This document shows positions 7,685 to 14,938 of a DNA stretch of 22,540 bases, one piece after another. The DNA comes from Acidiferrobacterales bacterium. Lineage in GTDB: Bacteria; Pseudomonadota; Gammaproteobacteria; Acidiferrobacterales; Sulfurifustaceae. Numbering within the stretch: position 1 is the first letter of the stretch; the number at the start of each line of letters is the position of its first letter. The translations under genes were made by a program, and so were the position numbers. Where the stretch lies: contig CAKKQL010000106.1 of NCBI GenBank assembly GCA_919902095.1, forward strand, positions 1 through 22,540. The letters are read 5' to 3'. The notes under the pieces were generated by a model. The model saw nothing but the letters and a program-made list of their open reading frames with translations, did not search any database and was not told the DNA's origin.

Positions 7685-8658
7685 GGGGCCGCACCCGCGG
7701 CCGCGAGCACCAGCGCGCGCAGTGCCTGAATCAGGCCGGGGTCGTCGTTCAGTGCCGGGCAGACGCGATAGTGCGCGATGCCGCCGGCGCGCGCGCGTTC
7801 GGCGTAGGTGATGCCGAGTTCATACAGCGTCTCGGCGTGGTCCGAGACGAAGGCGATGGGGTAGACCAGCACCTGCTTCGCGCCCTGCGCCGCCTTGTCC
7901 CGGATCACGTCCTCGGTGTACGGCCGCAACCATTCGAGCGGCCCGACGCGGCTCTGGTAGCAGAGCGTGGTGCGCGGCCAGCCGAGGCGCGCGCGCACCG
8001 CCTCGTATGTCGCGCGCACCTGTGTCTCGTACGGGTCGCCGGCGTCCACGAGTTTGCGCGGCAGGCCGTGGGCCGAGATCAGCACCTCGGTGCGCGCCGG
8101 GTCGGGGTCGGGAAAGCGCGCGAGCTCCAGCCGCAGGCGGGCCGCGATGGCGTCGAGATAGTGTGGTTCGTCATGCCAGGCGCGGATGCAGTCGATGCGC
8201 GGGGAGTACCGCGCACGCGCGCACGCGCGCAGGAACTCCTTGTGCGAGCTGCCGGTGGTGGTACGCGAGTATTGTGGATAGAGCGGCAGCAACAGCACCC
8301 GCGCGTACCCCGCCTGCTTGAGGGTGGCGACGACCTCGGTGGCGCGCGGATGCCAGTAGCGCATGCACACATGCACGTCGAATGCGCCATCGCCGGCGAG
8401 CGCTTGCGCGAGCGCCCGCGCCTGGCGGCGCGTATTCTCGAGCAACGGCGACTGGCCGCCGATCGCGGCATAGCCCCGGGCCGCCTCAGGCGTGCGCCGC
8501 CAGGCGATGAGCCAGGCAAGCGGCTTGCGCGCGAGGAAGCCGAGCGGCAGGTCGAGGATGTCCGGATCGGAGAACAGGTTATAAAGGAACGGCCGCACTG
8601 CCGCGAGCGAGTCCGGTCCGCCGAGATTCAGGAGCACGATAGCGGTGCGCGGCATCAT
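7681..8658 (-). CDS. hemH: Ferrochelatase
   Basis: Inserts Fe2+ into protoporphyrin IX, the last step of protohaem synthesis. The product has 325 residues, a normal bacterial length. Motifs: LLNLGGPDS (9-17), LPLYPQYS (124-131), ISAHGLPRK with H197 as metal-binding histidine, YQSRVGPLEW near 234-243, and FVSDHAETLYEL (270-281) with E277. There is no C-terminal Fe-S cysteine cluster. It heads the minus-strand block hemH-thiD-thiE-hemL and diverges from rubredoxin. Two ATGs are adjacent (8658 and 8655) and no clear Shine-Dalgarno precedes either. A TAAAAT -10 element lies only 6 bp upstream, so the message may be leaderless. Confidence 0.96.
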   Translation of the reverse strand: MMPRTAIVLLNLGGPDSLAAVRPFLYNLFSDPDILDLPLGFLARKPLAWLIAWRRTPEAARGYAAIGGQSPLLENTRRQARALAQALAGDGAFDVHVCMRYWHPRATEVVATLKQAGYARVLLLPLYPQYSRTTTGSSHKEFLRACARARYSPRIDCIRAWHDEPHYLDAIAARLRLELARFPDPDPARTEVLISAHGLPRKLVDAGDPYETQVRATYEAVRARLGWPRTTLCYQSRVGPLEWLRPYTEDVIRDKAAQGAKQVLVYPIAFVSDHAETLYELGITYAERARAGGIAHYRVCPALNDDPGLIQALRALVLAAAGAAP

Positions 8659-8664
8659 GCGCGG

Positions 8665-8694
8665 ATTTTACTCTCGCCGGTCGGGCCGCACCAA
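8665..8694 (-). promoter_or_regulatory. Candidate promoter of hemH-thiD-thiE-hemL
   Basis: On the minus strand TTGGTG (8689-8694) and TAAAAT (8665-8670) are 18 bp apart. The -10 matches five of six consensus bases; the -35 matches only its TTG. Transcription would begin at about 8658, the first base of the hemH ATG. Confidence 0.4.
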
Positions 8695-8750
8695 GGAAGC
8701 CACCCGCGTGTTAAAATGAGCGCTTGCGCCACAAGGATTCGGGGAGTTGC

Positions 8751-8915
8751 ATGAAGTCGTACATGTGCGTCATTTGTGGTTTTGTCTACGAAGAAGAGCA
8801 GGGTCGGCCCGAGGAGGGCATCGCCGCCGGTACGCGCTGGGAGGACGTGCCCGAGAACTGGAAATGCCCCGAGTGCAGCGCGACCAAGAGCGATTTCGAG
8901 ATGGTGGAAATCTAG
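8751..8915 (+). CDS. Rubredoxin
   Basis: Small one-electron carrier with a mononuclear Fe(SCys)4 centre. The 54 residues carry CVICG (C6, C9) and CPECS (C39, C42), plus the usual [27 protein letters not shown] and KSDFE landmarks. I chose the ATG at 8751 after GGGGAG with a 4-nt spacer; the frame extends back to a TTG at 8724, but those nine residues are not part of rubredoxins. It is divergent from hemH. Rubredoxin genes beside thiE/hemL recur in gammaproteobacteria as far as I recall. Electron partners (alkane hydroxylase, oxygen-detoxifying reductases) are not encoded here, so the role is open. Confidence 0.97.
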   Translation: MKSYMCVICGFVYEEEQGRPEEGIAAGTRWEDVPENWKCPECSATKSDFEMVEI

Positions 8916-8986
8916 GACGCGTCTCGATCCCGGCGGTTGGAATTTCCCCGAGCCTTCCCGGTTAAGGATTCATCCGCTAACCGCCG

Positions 8987-10234
8987 TTAGAAGCGTGCCG
9001 TGAAGCTGATGCCCAGGACGTGCGAACGGCTTTCGTAGGTTCCCTCGAAAAGACGCGTGTCGGTACTGCCGAACAGATCCTGGTCGGTGGCGTCGATGCG
9101 GCGTTTGTGCCCGTAGATGAACTGGTAGGCGAAGTCGAGCTGCTGCCCGCGTTCCAGCTGGTAGCGCGCGCCGACGGCAAGACGGCTCTTGCGCAGGAAA
9201 CTCGCCGTCGGCGTGGCGTCGCGTTCCGGTACCGGCGTCGGGTCGTAGCCGAAGCCGGCATGCAGCGTCAGCCGCGGTGACCGTTCCCACTTGAGGCCGG
9301 TACGAAACGAGACCGTATCGGTGTAATGGCGCGCGGCCTTGGCCGGGCTGATCACCGCGCCATCGGCCTGGTAGATTCGGAGTTCGTCGTAGTACGACCA
9401 GCCGATCCAGTCGAGGTCCATCTCCCACCATAGGTCCGGACGCACCCGGAAGGCGACACCGGTCTGCAACCGCCCCGGTAACAGGATACGCGCGTGGGCA
9501 TCGCCGGCGACCAGGCTGGTGGCCGCGGCGTGAATGTTGTCCTGCTTGCCGACAACCTTGGTGTTGGTCGGCGTGGTATAGGCCATGCCGAAGATGAAAT
9601 TCTGTTCGCGGTAACGCGTGCCGAGTTGCAGGCCAGCCGATATGCCGCTGGCACGCAGTGTGGCGATGTCGTTTTCGTCGACCGCATCGACATATTGCGC
9701 GAACAGGCGCGCACCCACGCTCCAGCCGCCGTCCAGCCGCCAGGCGGCCGCCGGTCCGAACCGCTGCACGGTCAGCTGCGCGAGCTTGACCATGTCCGCG
9801 CTGCCCAGACTGCCGAGGTTCACGTCCCAGGTGTGGTCTTTCCACTCCGTCGACAGGCCGTGCGGCGAATCCACGGCAAACCCGAGCGTGACGCGCTCCG
9901 AGTACGGGACGGCGAGGGCGGCATAGGGAACGAGGGGATAGGCGGTGCGCGCGTTGATGTCCATGGCGCGCGCCGCGCTTGCCGGCGCGGCGCGGGAGAA
10001 ATGGGTATCCACCTGCGCCAGTAGCGTGCCGGCCTCCCATTGACGCCCGCCGGGCCGAATGTCCACCAGGTTGGCGGGATTAATGATCTGGGCGACGGGA
10101 CCGCTGGCGAGGGCGACATTGGCGTCGGCCATGCCCAGGGATTCGCTGTTGGGCCGGGGCAATACGTTACTGCTGGCCTGCGCCAACAGCGGGCACAGGC
10201 AGACCACGGTGACGACAAAACGGCGGGTATCCAT
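8987..10234 (-). CDS. FadL/OmpP1-family outer-membrane transport protein
   Basis: Outer-membrane beta-barrel of 415 residues that would take up hydrophobic molecules such as long-chain fatty acids or aromatic hydrocarbons. Residues 1-22 form a signal peptide (ends AQASS). The N-terminal family motif follows: SESLGMADANVALASG and IINPANLV near 30-57, normally the plug and hatch region. The rest alternates aromatic beta strands, and the protein ends in phenylalanine (SFTARF) as needed for barrel assembly. No close Shine-Dalgarno precedes the ATG; the leader is A+T-rich. The gene stands alone, convergent with rubredoxin. The adjacent lipid-handling genes (about 13.4-17.5 kb) hint at fatty acids, but the substrate cannot be read from sequence. 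Confidence 0.88.
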   Translation of the reverse strand: MDTRRFVVTVVCLCPLLAQASSNVLPRPNSESLGMADANVALASGPVAQIINPANLVDIRPGGRQWEAGTLLAQVDTHFSRAAPASAARAMDINARTAYPLVPYAALAVPYSERVTLGFAVDSPHGLSTEWKDHTWDVNLGSLGSADMVKLAQLTVQRFGPAAAWRLDGGWSVGARLFAQYVDAVDENDIATLRASGISAGLQLGTRYREQNFIFGMAYTTPTNTKVVGKQDNIHAAATSLVAGDAHARILLPGRLQTGVAFRVRPDLWWEMDLDWIGWSYYDELRIYQADGAVISPAKAARHYTDTVSFRTGLKWERSPRLTLHAGFGYDPTPVPERDATPTASFLRKSRLAVGARYQLERGQQLDFAYQFIYGHKRRIDATDQDLFGSTDTRLFEGTYESRSHVLGISFTARF

Positions 10235-10326
10235 GTGTATTATTTTAATTTTATGCTTCCAGCGAAGCTATTTATTCCAGCCCGCACGGGAAATTCCACC
10301 CCGCCCCGACGGTCCTTAAGGCAAGC

Positions 10327-10355
10327 GTGACAACGTTGGAATTGTAATCTATATC
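10327..10355 (+). promoter_or_regulatory. Candidate promoter of the 116-residue gene
   Basis: GTGACA (10327-10332, five of six consensus bases) and TATATC (10350-10355) are separated by 17 bp. Transcription would start near 10362, about 39 nt before the ATG. Confidence 0.4.
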
Positions 10356-10400
10356 TGAAGATGGGAAGTGTTGAAAATCAACAACCAAGGAAGACTATTT

Positions 10401-10751
10401 ATGAACACGGAATTCAGGGAAAAGCTCCTCATGCAACTGCGCCAGCCGGGCCGCAAGGCCGACATGCTCATCGAACGCAATTTGGGAAATCCCGCGGGCA
10501 CGGGCGGCTGTCGCCCCTACACGCAGGATGTCGAGGCGGCGCTCACGCTGCTGCCCGAGGGCGTGCATTTTCTGTGCGGGCGTTTCGAGGAGGGCAAGCT
10601 CTTCTGGTGCGATGTCGGTTTCCGCCCGCAGGTGCAGGCCTGGGGCAGCACGATGGCGTCCGCCATCGCCGGCGCCGTCTTCGCCTATCTTACGCACCCC
10701 GATATGGGGAAATATCCGGACGTGGGCATGACCACCGAAAACCTGAACTGA
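10401..10751 (+). CDS. Hypothetical 116-residue protein
   Basis: I do not recognise this family. The ATG at 10401 follows AAGGAAGA by 6 nt, a strong ribosome-binding site; an upstream in-frame extension from 10368 lacks one. There is no signal peptide or clear membrane span. The central part has three cysteines (about residues 37, 59 and 70) in GGCRPYTQ, HFLCGRFEEG and LFWCDVGF. An alanine-rich segment follows (STMASAIAGAVFAYL), then a polar tail. The stop is only 5 bp from the stop of the convergent 853-residue regulator, with no terminator between, so the transcripts probably overlap antisense. It could be a partner of that regulator, but nothing in the sequence proves it. Confidence 0.72.
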   Translation: MNTEFREKLLMQLRQPGRKADMLIERNLGNPAGTGGCRPYTQDVEAALTLLPEGVHFLCGRFEEGKLFWCDVGFRPQVQAWGSTMASAIAGAVFAYLTHPDMGKYPDVGMTTENLN

Positions 10752-10756
10752 ATCGT

Positions 10757-13318
10757 TCAGTCGTTTCCGGATTTGTCCTTCGTTTCGGCGTTGAGGCCGT
10801 AGCGCTCGATCTTGTAGTGCAGCGTGTTCGGCCGCAGCCCCAGCAGCCGCGCCGCCTTCGACTTGTTGCCCTGGCAGCGCTTCAGGGTCTGCGCGATCAG
10901 GTGCGCCTCGAACGCCGCTACGTGTTCCTCCAGCGTCTTGTCCGCCAGCGCCAGCGTCATCTCCGGCAGCGGCGCTGTTTCCCGATTTTTTGCATTCAGC
11001 CGGTCAAAGACCGCCGCCTTGAGCGCGGACAGGGTGGCCGGGTAATTCTCGGTCATGAGGTCGTCCACCTCGCCCTGGGACAGGTACGCCTGCGTCTGCG
11101 CGCGCAGGTTGTATTGCAGGGTGAAGTAATGCACGAGCAGGGGCAGGTCGAGGCGGCGCTCGCGCAGCGTCGGCAGGCGCAGGGTGAAAGAGCGGAAGCG
11201 GGCACGCAGCGCCTCATCCGCGTCGGGCAGACCGAGGACCACGCGCACTCCGGTTGCCGACAGCGCCGCGTTCAATATTTCGTCGCGTTCCGCCAGCGGC
11301 AGATTTTCAAGGCCCATGACAAGCAGCGTGCCGCCGCGACAGATGCCGAGCTGTTCCTGGAGCGCCTTCGCGTTTGCCTGTTGAGCGGTGGTCAGCACTA
11401 CCCCGAAATCACCGTGGCGCCCGCTGCGCTCGTGTAGAGCATGCGCCGCCGCCGCGATCTCGGCGGTATCGGGGGATTCGATCAGCACCGGTTCCGTGAA
11501 ACCCGCGAGGCGCGCGAGTTCACGCATGGTCTCGTGGAAGTACTGGCTCACGCCGGCGAACGGGCAGTCCGCGTCGGGAATGGTGTGCACCGCGCGCCGC
11601 AGCCCGGCAAGCGCCTGGATCCGCCGGACGATTACCTCGTCGGCGCTGGTTTCTGGCAGCCGCTCGAGCAACGCCCCGGCCAGCGTGGTTTTGTGTGTCG
11701 CCACGAAGGCCTGAGCCCCCTCGCCATAGACCAGCACGGCGAGGCGGCCTTTGTTCCGGGTGATGAGCTGCAGCAACGCGTCGTGGGAATCCACATTGGC
11801 TTCCACTTGGCAGACCAGTACTTCTGGCAGGCCCTGGCGGCGGAAACTGGCGGAGTCCAAGCCGACGTACTGGTCGGCCTGCAGGAAATACCGGCGCAAG
11901 CGCTTGAGCAGGGGCTTGTCGCGCCCGAGCAAAACGATGCTGGGAAGTGTCGTTTGTTCCGGCGCGTGTGTGGCCAGCAGGCTGTCGGCCGCCTGTTCGC
12001 GCGCGAGGCGCAGGTTCTGTCCCCGCAACGATTCGTTTTCGCCGCGCAACGCGACGATCCCGGTCTGCGCCTGCTGCAGGTGCAGCTCCAGCGTTTGCAA
12101 CCGGCGCTCGGACGCGGCGAGCTGGTTGCGCATGAACAGCAGCTTGTCGAGGAACAGCTCGGCCATCTTGTCGAACAGCTGCTCGACCATCTTGAAATCG
12201 AGCGAGGTGTAGACCTGCTCGCTGAAGGCGTCGCCCAGCAGCATCCAGCCGGAGGCGTTCTGACTGTGGGGGTAGAATGGCACGATCGCCGCCACGCCGT
12301 GACTGCGCATGAGGTTGCAGGTATCCGGCGCGGTGTCGACGATTTCATTCGCCACGACGATGCGGTCAATTTTGTGCAACCGGTCGAGCGGGAACGCCAC
12401 CATCGACTGTGCTCCGCCGGCGACCGCGAGCACCGGCTTGCCGGTACTAACGAGCGCTACCGGGCAGCGCAGGGTGTCGGCCAGGCGATGCACCGCCTCA
12501 CGTACAGAACCAAGGTCGGCGATTTCGGCGATCATGGCGCGAATGCGGTCGTAGAATACGGTCTTTCGTGTCCGGACCTTGGACCAGGGGATGTAAAACT
12601 GCAGGTCAAACATCCGGTGTTGATGGATAGCGTAGGCAGTGACCGCTAAAAAGTATGTGATGGCCACCGTATTGGTTATTGATGCATTGAACAACCTGAT
12701 TTCGAAGTGCAGCAGCGTGAGCACCGCGATAACCACCAGCGCCATGGGGATGATGGCGACCAAGAACATGGAGTTTTTTAGCCGTTTCTGCGGCGTCGAT
12801 TGCTGCCGAGTGCCATGCACCAGCATACCGATGACGCCCAGGAAAATACCTACAGCGTATATCTCGAACAGGAAAAATACCGGACCGGCAACCCTCGTTA
12901 CGCTGTATCCGAAGCGCACGTAATCACTGATGAGCCACGGCGTAAAAACAAGGAACACTTCGAGCGTGGCAGCACAGGAATATGCGAGGAAAACAACAGG
13001 TCGGACTTTCAGCATCCTGGCCTCACTGAACGACAACGTCACGGCCAGGTGAAAAAGCAGCGCCAGCGCAATGATGGCGGCCGCGTAAAAAACTGTGATT
13101 TCAAAGTAAGGAATGATGCCCCTGCTCAGTGCATAAAAGTGCGAAATCTCGACGATGTTCTGGATGGAAAGCGCGAACAGGAAAAGTAGGTACAGACGTG
13201 TCTGTAGGTTATGTGTTTTTGAGGAAAACGCGTATGCGAAGATGCCGCCTTTGAAAAGCAAGGCTACAATCGCGGGTAGGCTGACGACAAACGGATTCAC
13301 TTCCATTTGATATGGCAT
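10757..13318 (-). CDS. Seven-helix membrane regulator with degenerate NtrC-like core and Fis HTH
   Basis: 853 residues. Seven hydrophobic helices (about 12-32, 41-60, 73-97, 106-127, 145-168, 183-204, 215-231) end in AIHQHRMFDLQFYI, as in seven-TM histidine-kinase N-termini. A GAF-like domain (about 255-390) and coiled coil (about 395-445) follow. Next is a receiver-like domain (about 458-575) lacking the phospho-acceptor aspartate (LVCQVEAN). An NtrC-type AAA+ region (about 588-775) follows: Walker A is replaced by IESPDTAE, Walker B by GGTLLVMGLENLP, and GAFTGA is absent. The Fis-type HTH is intact (GNKSKAARLLGLRPNTLHYKIERYGL, 817-842). It is probably a membrane-tethered DNA-binding protein that neither hydrolyses ATP nor activates sigma-54 in the usual way. 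The layout recalls PEP-CTERM-associated PrsK joined to PrsR without the kinase. Signal and targets are unknown. Confidence 0.85.
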   Translation of the reverse strand: MPYQMEVNPFVVSLPAIVALLFKGGIFAYAFSSKTHNLQTRLYLLFLFALSIQNIVEISHFYALSRGIIPYFEITVFYAAAIIALALLFHLAVTLSFSEARMLKVRPVVFLAYSCAATLEVFLVFTPWLISDYVRFGYSVTRVAGPVFFLFEIYAVGIFLGVIGMLVHGTRQQSTPQKRLKNSMFLVAIIPMALVVIAVLTLLHFEIRLFNASITNTVAITYFLAVTAYAIHQHRMFDLQFYIPWSKVRTRKTVFYDRIRAMIAEIADLGSVREAVHRLADTLRCPVALVSTGKPVLAVAGGAQSMVAFPLDRLHKIDRIVVANEIVDTAPDTCNLMRSHGVAAIVPFYPHSQNASGWMLLGDAFSEQVYTSLDFKMVEQLFDKMAELFLDKLLFMRNQLAASERRLQTLELHLQQAQTGIVALRGENESLRGQNLRLAREQAADSLLATHAPEQTTLPSIVLLGRDKPLLKRLRRYFLQADQYVGLDSASFRRQGLPEVLVCQVEANVDSHDALLQLITRNKGRLAVLVYGEGAQAFVATHKTTLAGALLERLPETSADEVIVRRIQALAGLRRAVHTIPDADCPFAGVSQYFHETMRELARLAGFTEPVLIESPDTAEIAAAAHALHERSGRHGDFGVVLTTAQQANAKALQEQLGICRGGTLLVMGLENLPLAERDEILNAALSATGVRVVLGLPDADEALRARFRSFTLRLPTLRERRLDLPLLVHYFTLQYNLRAQTQAYLSQGEVDDLMTENYPATLSALKAAVFDRLNAKNRETAPLPEMTLALADKTLEEHVAAFEAHLIAQTLKRCQGNKSKAARLLGLRPNTLHYKIERYGLNAETKDKSGND

Positions 13319-13376
13319 CCGGTAATTCCGTTTACATCAATAAATATATCAGATGATACAGTCCTGTGCCCAAGCC

Positions 13377-13415
13377 TCAGGCGGGGCTGGCGTTGCAACG
13401 ACCGGCCCCGCCTGA
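13377..13415. other. Strong hairpin between ketosynthase and regulator genes
   Basis: TCAGGCGGGGC (13377-13387) pairs perfectly with 13405-13415 across a 17-nt loop, extendable by a wobble and two further pairs. Neither strand has a T-run after it, so it is not a canonical terminator. On the minus-strand transcript it would lie 17 nt past the ketosynthase stop and could protect or partly uncouple that mRNA from the regulator. Confidence 0.55.
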
Positions 13416-13431
13416 ATTCATATAGCAATAA

Positions 13432-14466
13432 TCAGGCCGCATCCCAGATCAGTCCGGTCTGGCTGATAGCCAGACCGCTTCCCGAACCCGATAAAAATAA
13501 CTTATCACCATTCATAACACGTTGTTCTTTATGAAGAATATGTAAGTTCATCGGAATTGTAGCCGTTACTAGGTTGCCCATCGCGTTCAGGGTATTGGGC
13601 ATCACATCGGTTGAGATGCGGGCATAGCCAGCATGGTGTTTGAAGACTTTTATGCCTACCTGGTGATGGACGAATTTGTTTATGTCGCCCGGTTTCCATC
13701 CAAGCTTGGTCATGAACTGCGCGTACATCGCGCTATGAAGTCGCGTGTTCTGCATGACGATTGTCGGCATGTCAGTTTCCAGGGGGCTCTCTTCGCCACG
13801 ATGATTCCCGCACACACATAAGTCCGAATACTGCCCTTGAGATTGCAGCATGAAACCCATGAACCCGCTGTCCGGTTTCAATTTGGGTCCCATGATCATG
13901 GCCGCACCCGCATCACCGAGCGTGAGCCCACCGGCGTACTTTATGAAGAGGTTGCGTTCGTTTGATGCGTTCAATGCCTTGATGGCTTTCAGGGTAATAC
14001 GATGCGCGTGTTCGCCGGTTACGATCAGGCCACGGCGTGCCTGACCAGTAGCAATCAGCGCGTCCATCAGATGGATGCCGTTCATGAATCCATGGCAGGC
14101 GTTACTGACGTCGAACGCAACTGCGTTGGAGGCACCAATTTTTTTCTGCACGATATGCGCCGTCGCAGGCTCCAGATAGTCCCTATCCACACCGACAAAG
14201 ATGATGGCGTCAAGCTCGGTGGGATGAATGCCGGCTGTTTCCATAGCATCGTGCGCGGCGTGGGTTGCCATGTCGGATGGGAGCATCTCATCTGGTGCGA
14301 CCCGTCTTTCACGAATACCCATGGCCCGCTCCAGCCAGTCGTGGGCAACTCCAAATCGATTTTCCGAATCGATAGCTTCGAGAATCTCCTTGGAGGTGAC
14401 TCGTTTCTCGGGAATATAAGCTCCGGTACTGATGAGACGGGAATGGCCTTGGGTGTACATGTACAT
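13432..14466 (-). CDS. FabH-like 3-ketoacyl synthase III
   Basis: Thiolase-fold condensing enzyme, 344 residues. The Cys-His-Asn triad is present: C124 in VSNACHGFMNG, H268 in KFVHHQVGIK and N298 in NAMGNLVTATIP. The end (LSGSGSGLAISQTGLIWD) matches the FabH glycine-rich C-terminus. These enzymes condense an acyl thioester with malonyl-ACP or a second acyl group; substrates cannot be read here. A housekeeping fabH would sit among fatty-acid genes, and this one does not. I chose the ATG at 14466 after AGGAG at 7-nt spacing; a longer frame starting TTG at 14547 adds 27 non-family residues. The G+C looks lower than in neighbours. It is 113 bp upstream of the regulator on the same strand. Confidence 0.88.
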   Translation of the reverse strand: MYMYTQGHSRLISTGAYIPEKRVTSKEILEAIDSENRFGVAHDWLERAMGIRERRVAPDEMLPSDMATHAAHDAMETAGIHPTELDAIIFVGVDRDYLEPATAHIVQKKIGASNAVAFDVSNACHGFMNGIHLMDALIATGQARRGLIVTGEHAHRITLKAIKALNASNERNLFIKYAGGLTLGDAGAAMIMGPKLKPDSGFMGFMLQSQGQYSDLCVCGNHRGEESPLETDMPTIVMQNTRLHSAMYAQFMTKLGWKPGDINKFVHHQVGIKVFKHHAGYARISTDVMPNTLNAMGNLVTATIPMNLHILHKEQRVMNGDKLFLSGSGSGLAISQTGLIWDAA

Positions 14467-14613
14467 GTTGCTTCTCCTGGTTGTATTGCTGAGGTGGGTC
14501 TTGAACCAGGAGAGGAGGACGGGCAGTGGATTCCTTTCCTGAGTCAACGACCCGTTAAAACGGGTTGTTTGAGAACTGCCGCATCCTGCAGCCGGCAGCG
14601 CCGTTCATGTCCA

Positions 14614-14633
14614 TCATTCAAAATTTTGAATGA
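14614..14633. promoter_or_regulatory. 20-bp perfect palindrome, candidate operator
   Basis: Half-site TCATTCAAAA followed directly by its complement TTTTGAATGA, with no spacer and no mismatch. It lies 147 bp upstream of the ketosynthase ATG on the minus strand, a position common for dimeric activator sites. No T-run follows, so a terminator role is unlikely. That the Fis-HTH regulator downstream binds here is inference. Confidence 0.5.
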
Positions 14634-14758
14634 ATGTGACAGAGCTGCATTTTTGTTATTGAAATTCATCCAGTTAACGGCCATGCGCCCATCTAACTAC
14701 TTGGCAGATATGTCTCGTAGCGGGGAGGAGATGAACGCGGGGATATTCCGGACGAACG

Positions 14759-14772
14759 CACCGGTACCGGTG
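14759..14772. promoter_or_regulatory. 14-bp perfect palindrome containing tandem ACCGGT
   Basis: CACCGGTACCGGTG is fully self-complementary and contains two abutting ACCGGT units. It lies between the ligase fusion and ketosynthase genes. It could be a second operator; in G+C-rich DNA such palindromes also arise by chance. Confidence 0.3.
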
Positions 14773-14938
14773 GCGTCTGCCCGGTTCGGGTCACTGGTCG
14801 GGGAGAGAAATGCGCAAACCGGGAGAAGCGAGTTTGCCGTGCTACGCGTCTTCGGCAAGAGGGCAACTGGAAAAATATTGCGACAACCCGCAGTGGTCTG
14901 TGCTGTCCGCTGCGGCGGCAATTTCCTGATTGACCGGA

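Larger units (their letters stand above)
14467..14938. other. 472-bp gene-free region upstream of the ketosynthase
   Basis: No convincing gene; a 74-codon minus frame (14697-14921) has no family features. The region holds a short hairpin at 14550-14565 (ACCCGT/ACGGGT), the 20-bp palindrome at 14614-14633 and a 14-bp palindrome at 14759-14772. I could not find a convincing sigma-70 or sigma-54 promoter by eye. The length suggests a complex control region for the ketosynthase or a remnant of rearrangement. Confidence 0.55.

Noticed and set aside
8712..8717. TAAAAT as -10 of the rubredoxin gene
   Set aside because: No acceptable -35 lies 16-18 bp upstream, so I leave the rubredoxin promoter unassigned.
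8659..8750. TPP riboswitch ahead of the hemH-thiD-thiE block
   Set aside because: Only 92 bp separate hemH and rubredoxin and no THI-box-like conserved segments are visible.
8931..8986. CGGCGGTT/AACCGCCG inverted repeat between rubredoxin and the FadL-like gene
   Set aside because: The loop is 40 nt and no T-run follows on either strand, so it is too weak to call a terminator.
14467..14547. N-terminal extension of the ketosynthase to a TTG at 14547
   Set aside because: The 27 extra residues match no ketosynthase III, while the ATG at 14466 has AGGAG at a good distance.
14697..14921. 74-codon minus-strand frame between ligase fusion and ketosynthase
   Set aside because: Low-complexity Pro/Ser/Ala/Thr composition, no convincing ribosome-binding site and no family features.
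14467..14938. Sigma-54 promoter upstream of the ketosynthase, expected if the NtrC-like regulator were a normal activator
   Set aside because: No TGGCAC-N5-TTGCA-like pair with correct spacing was found by eye, which agrees with the regulator lacking GAFTGA.
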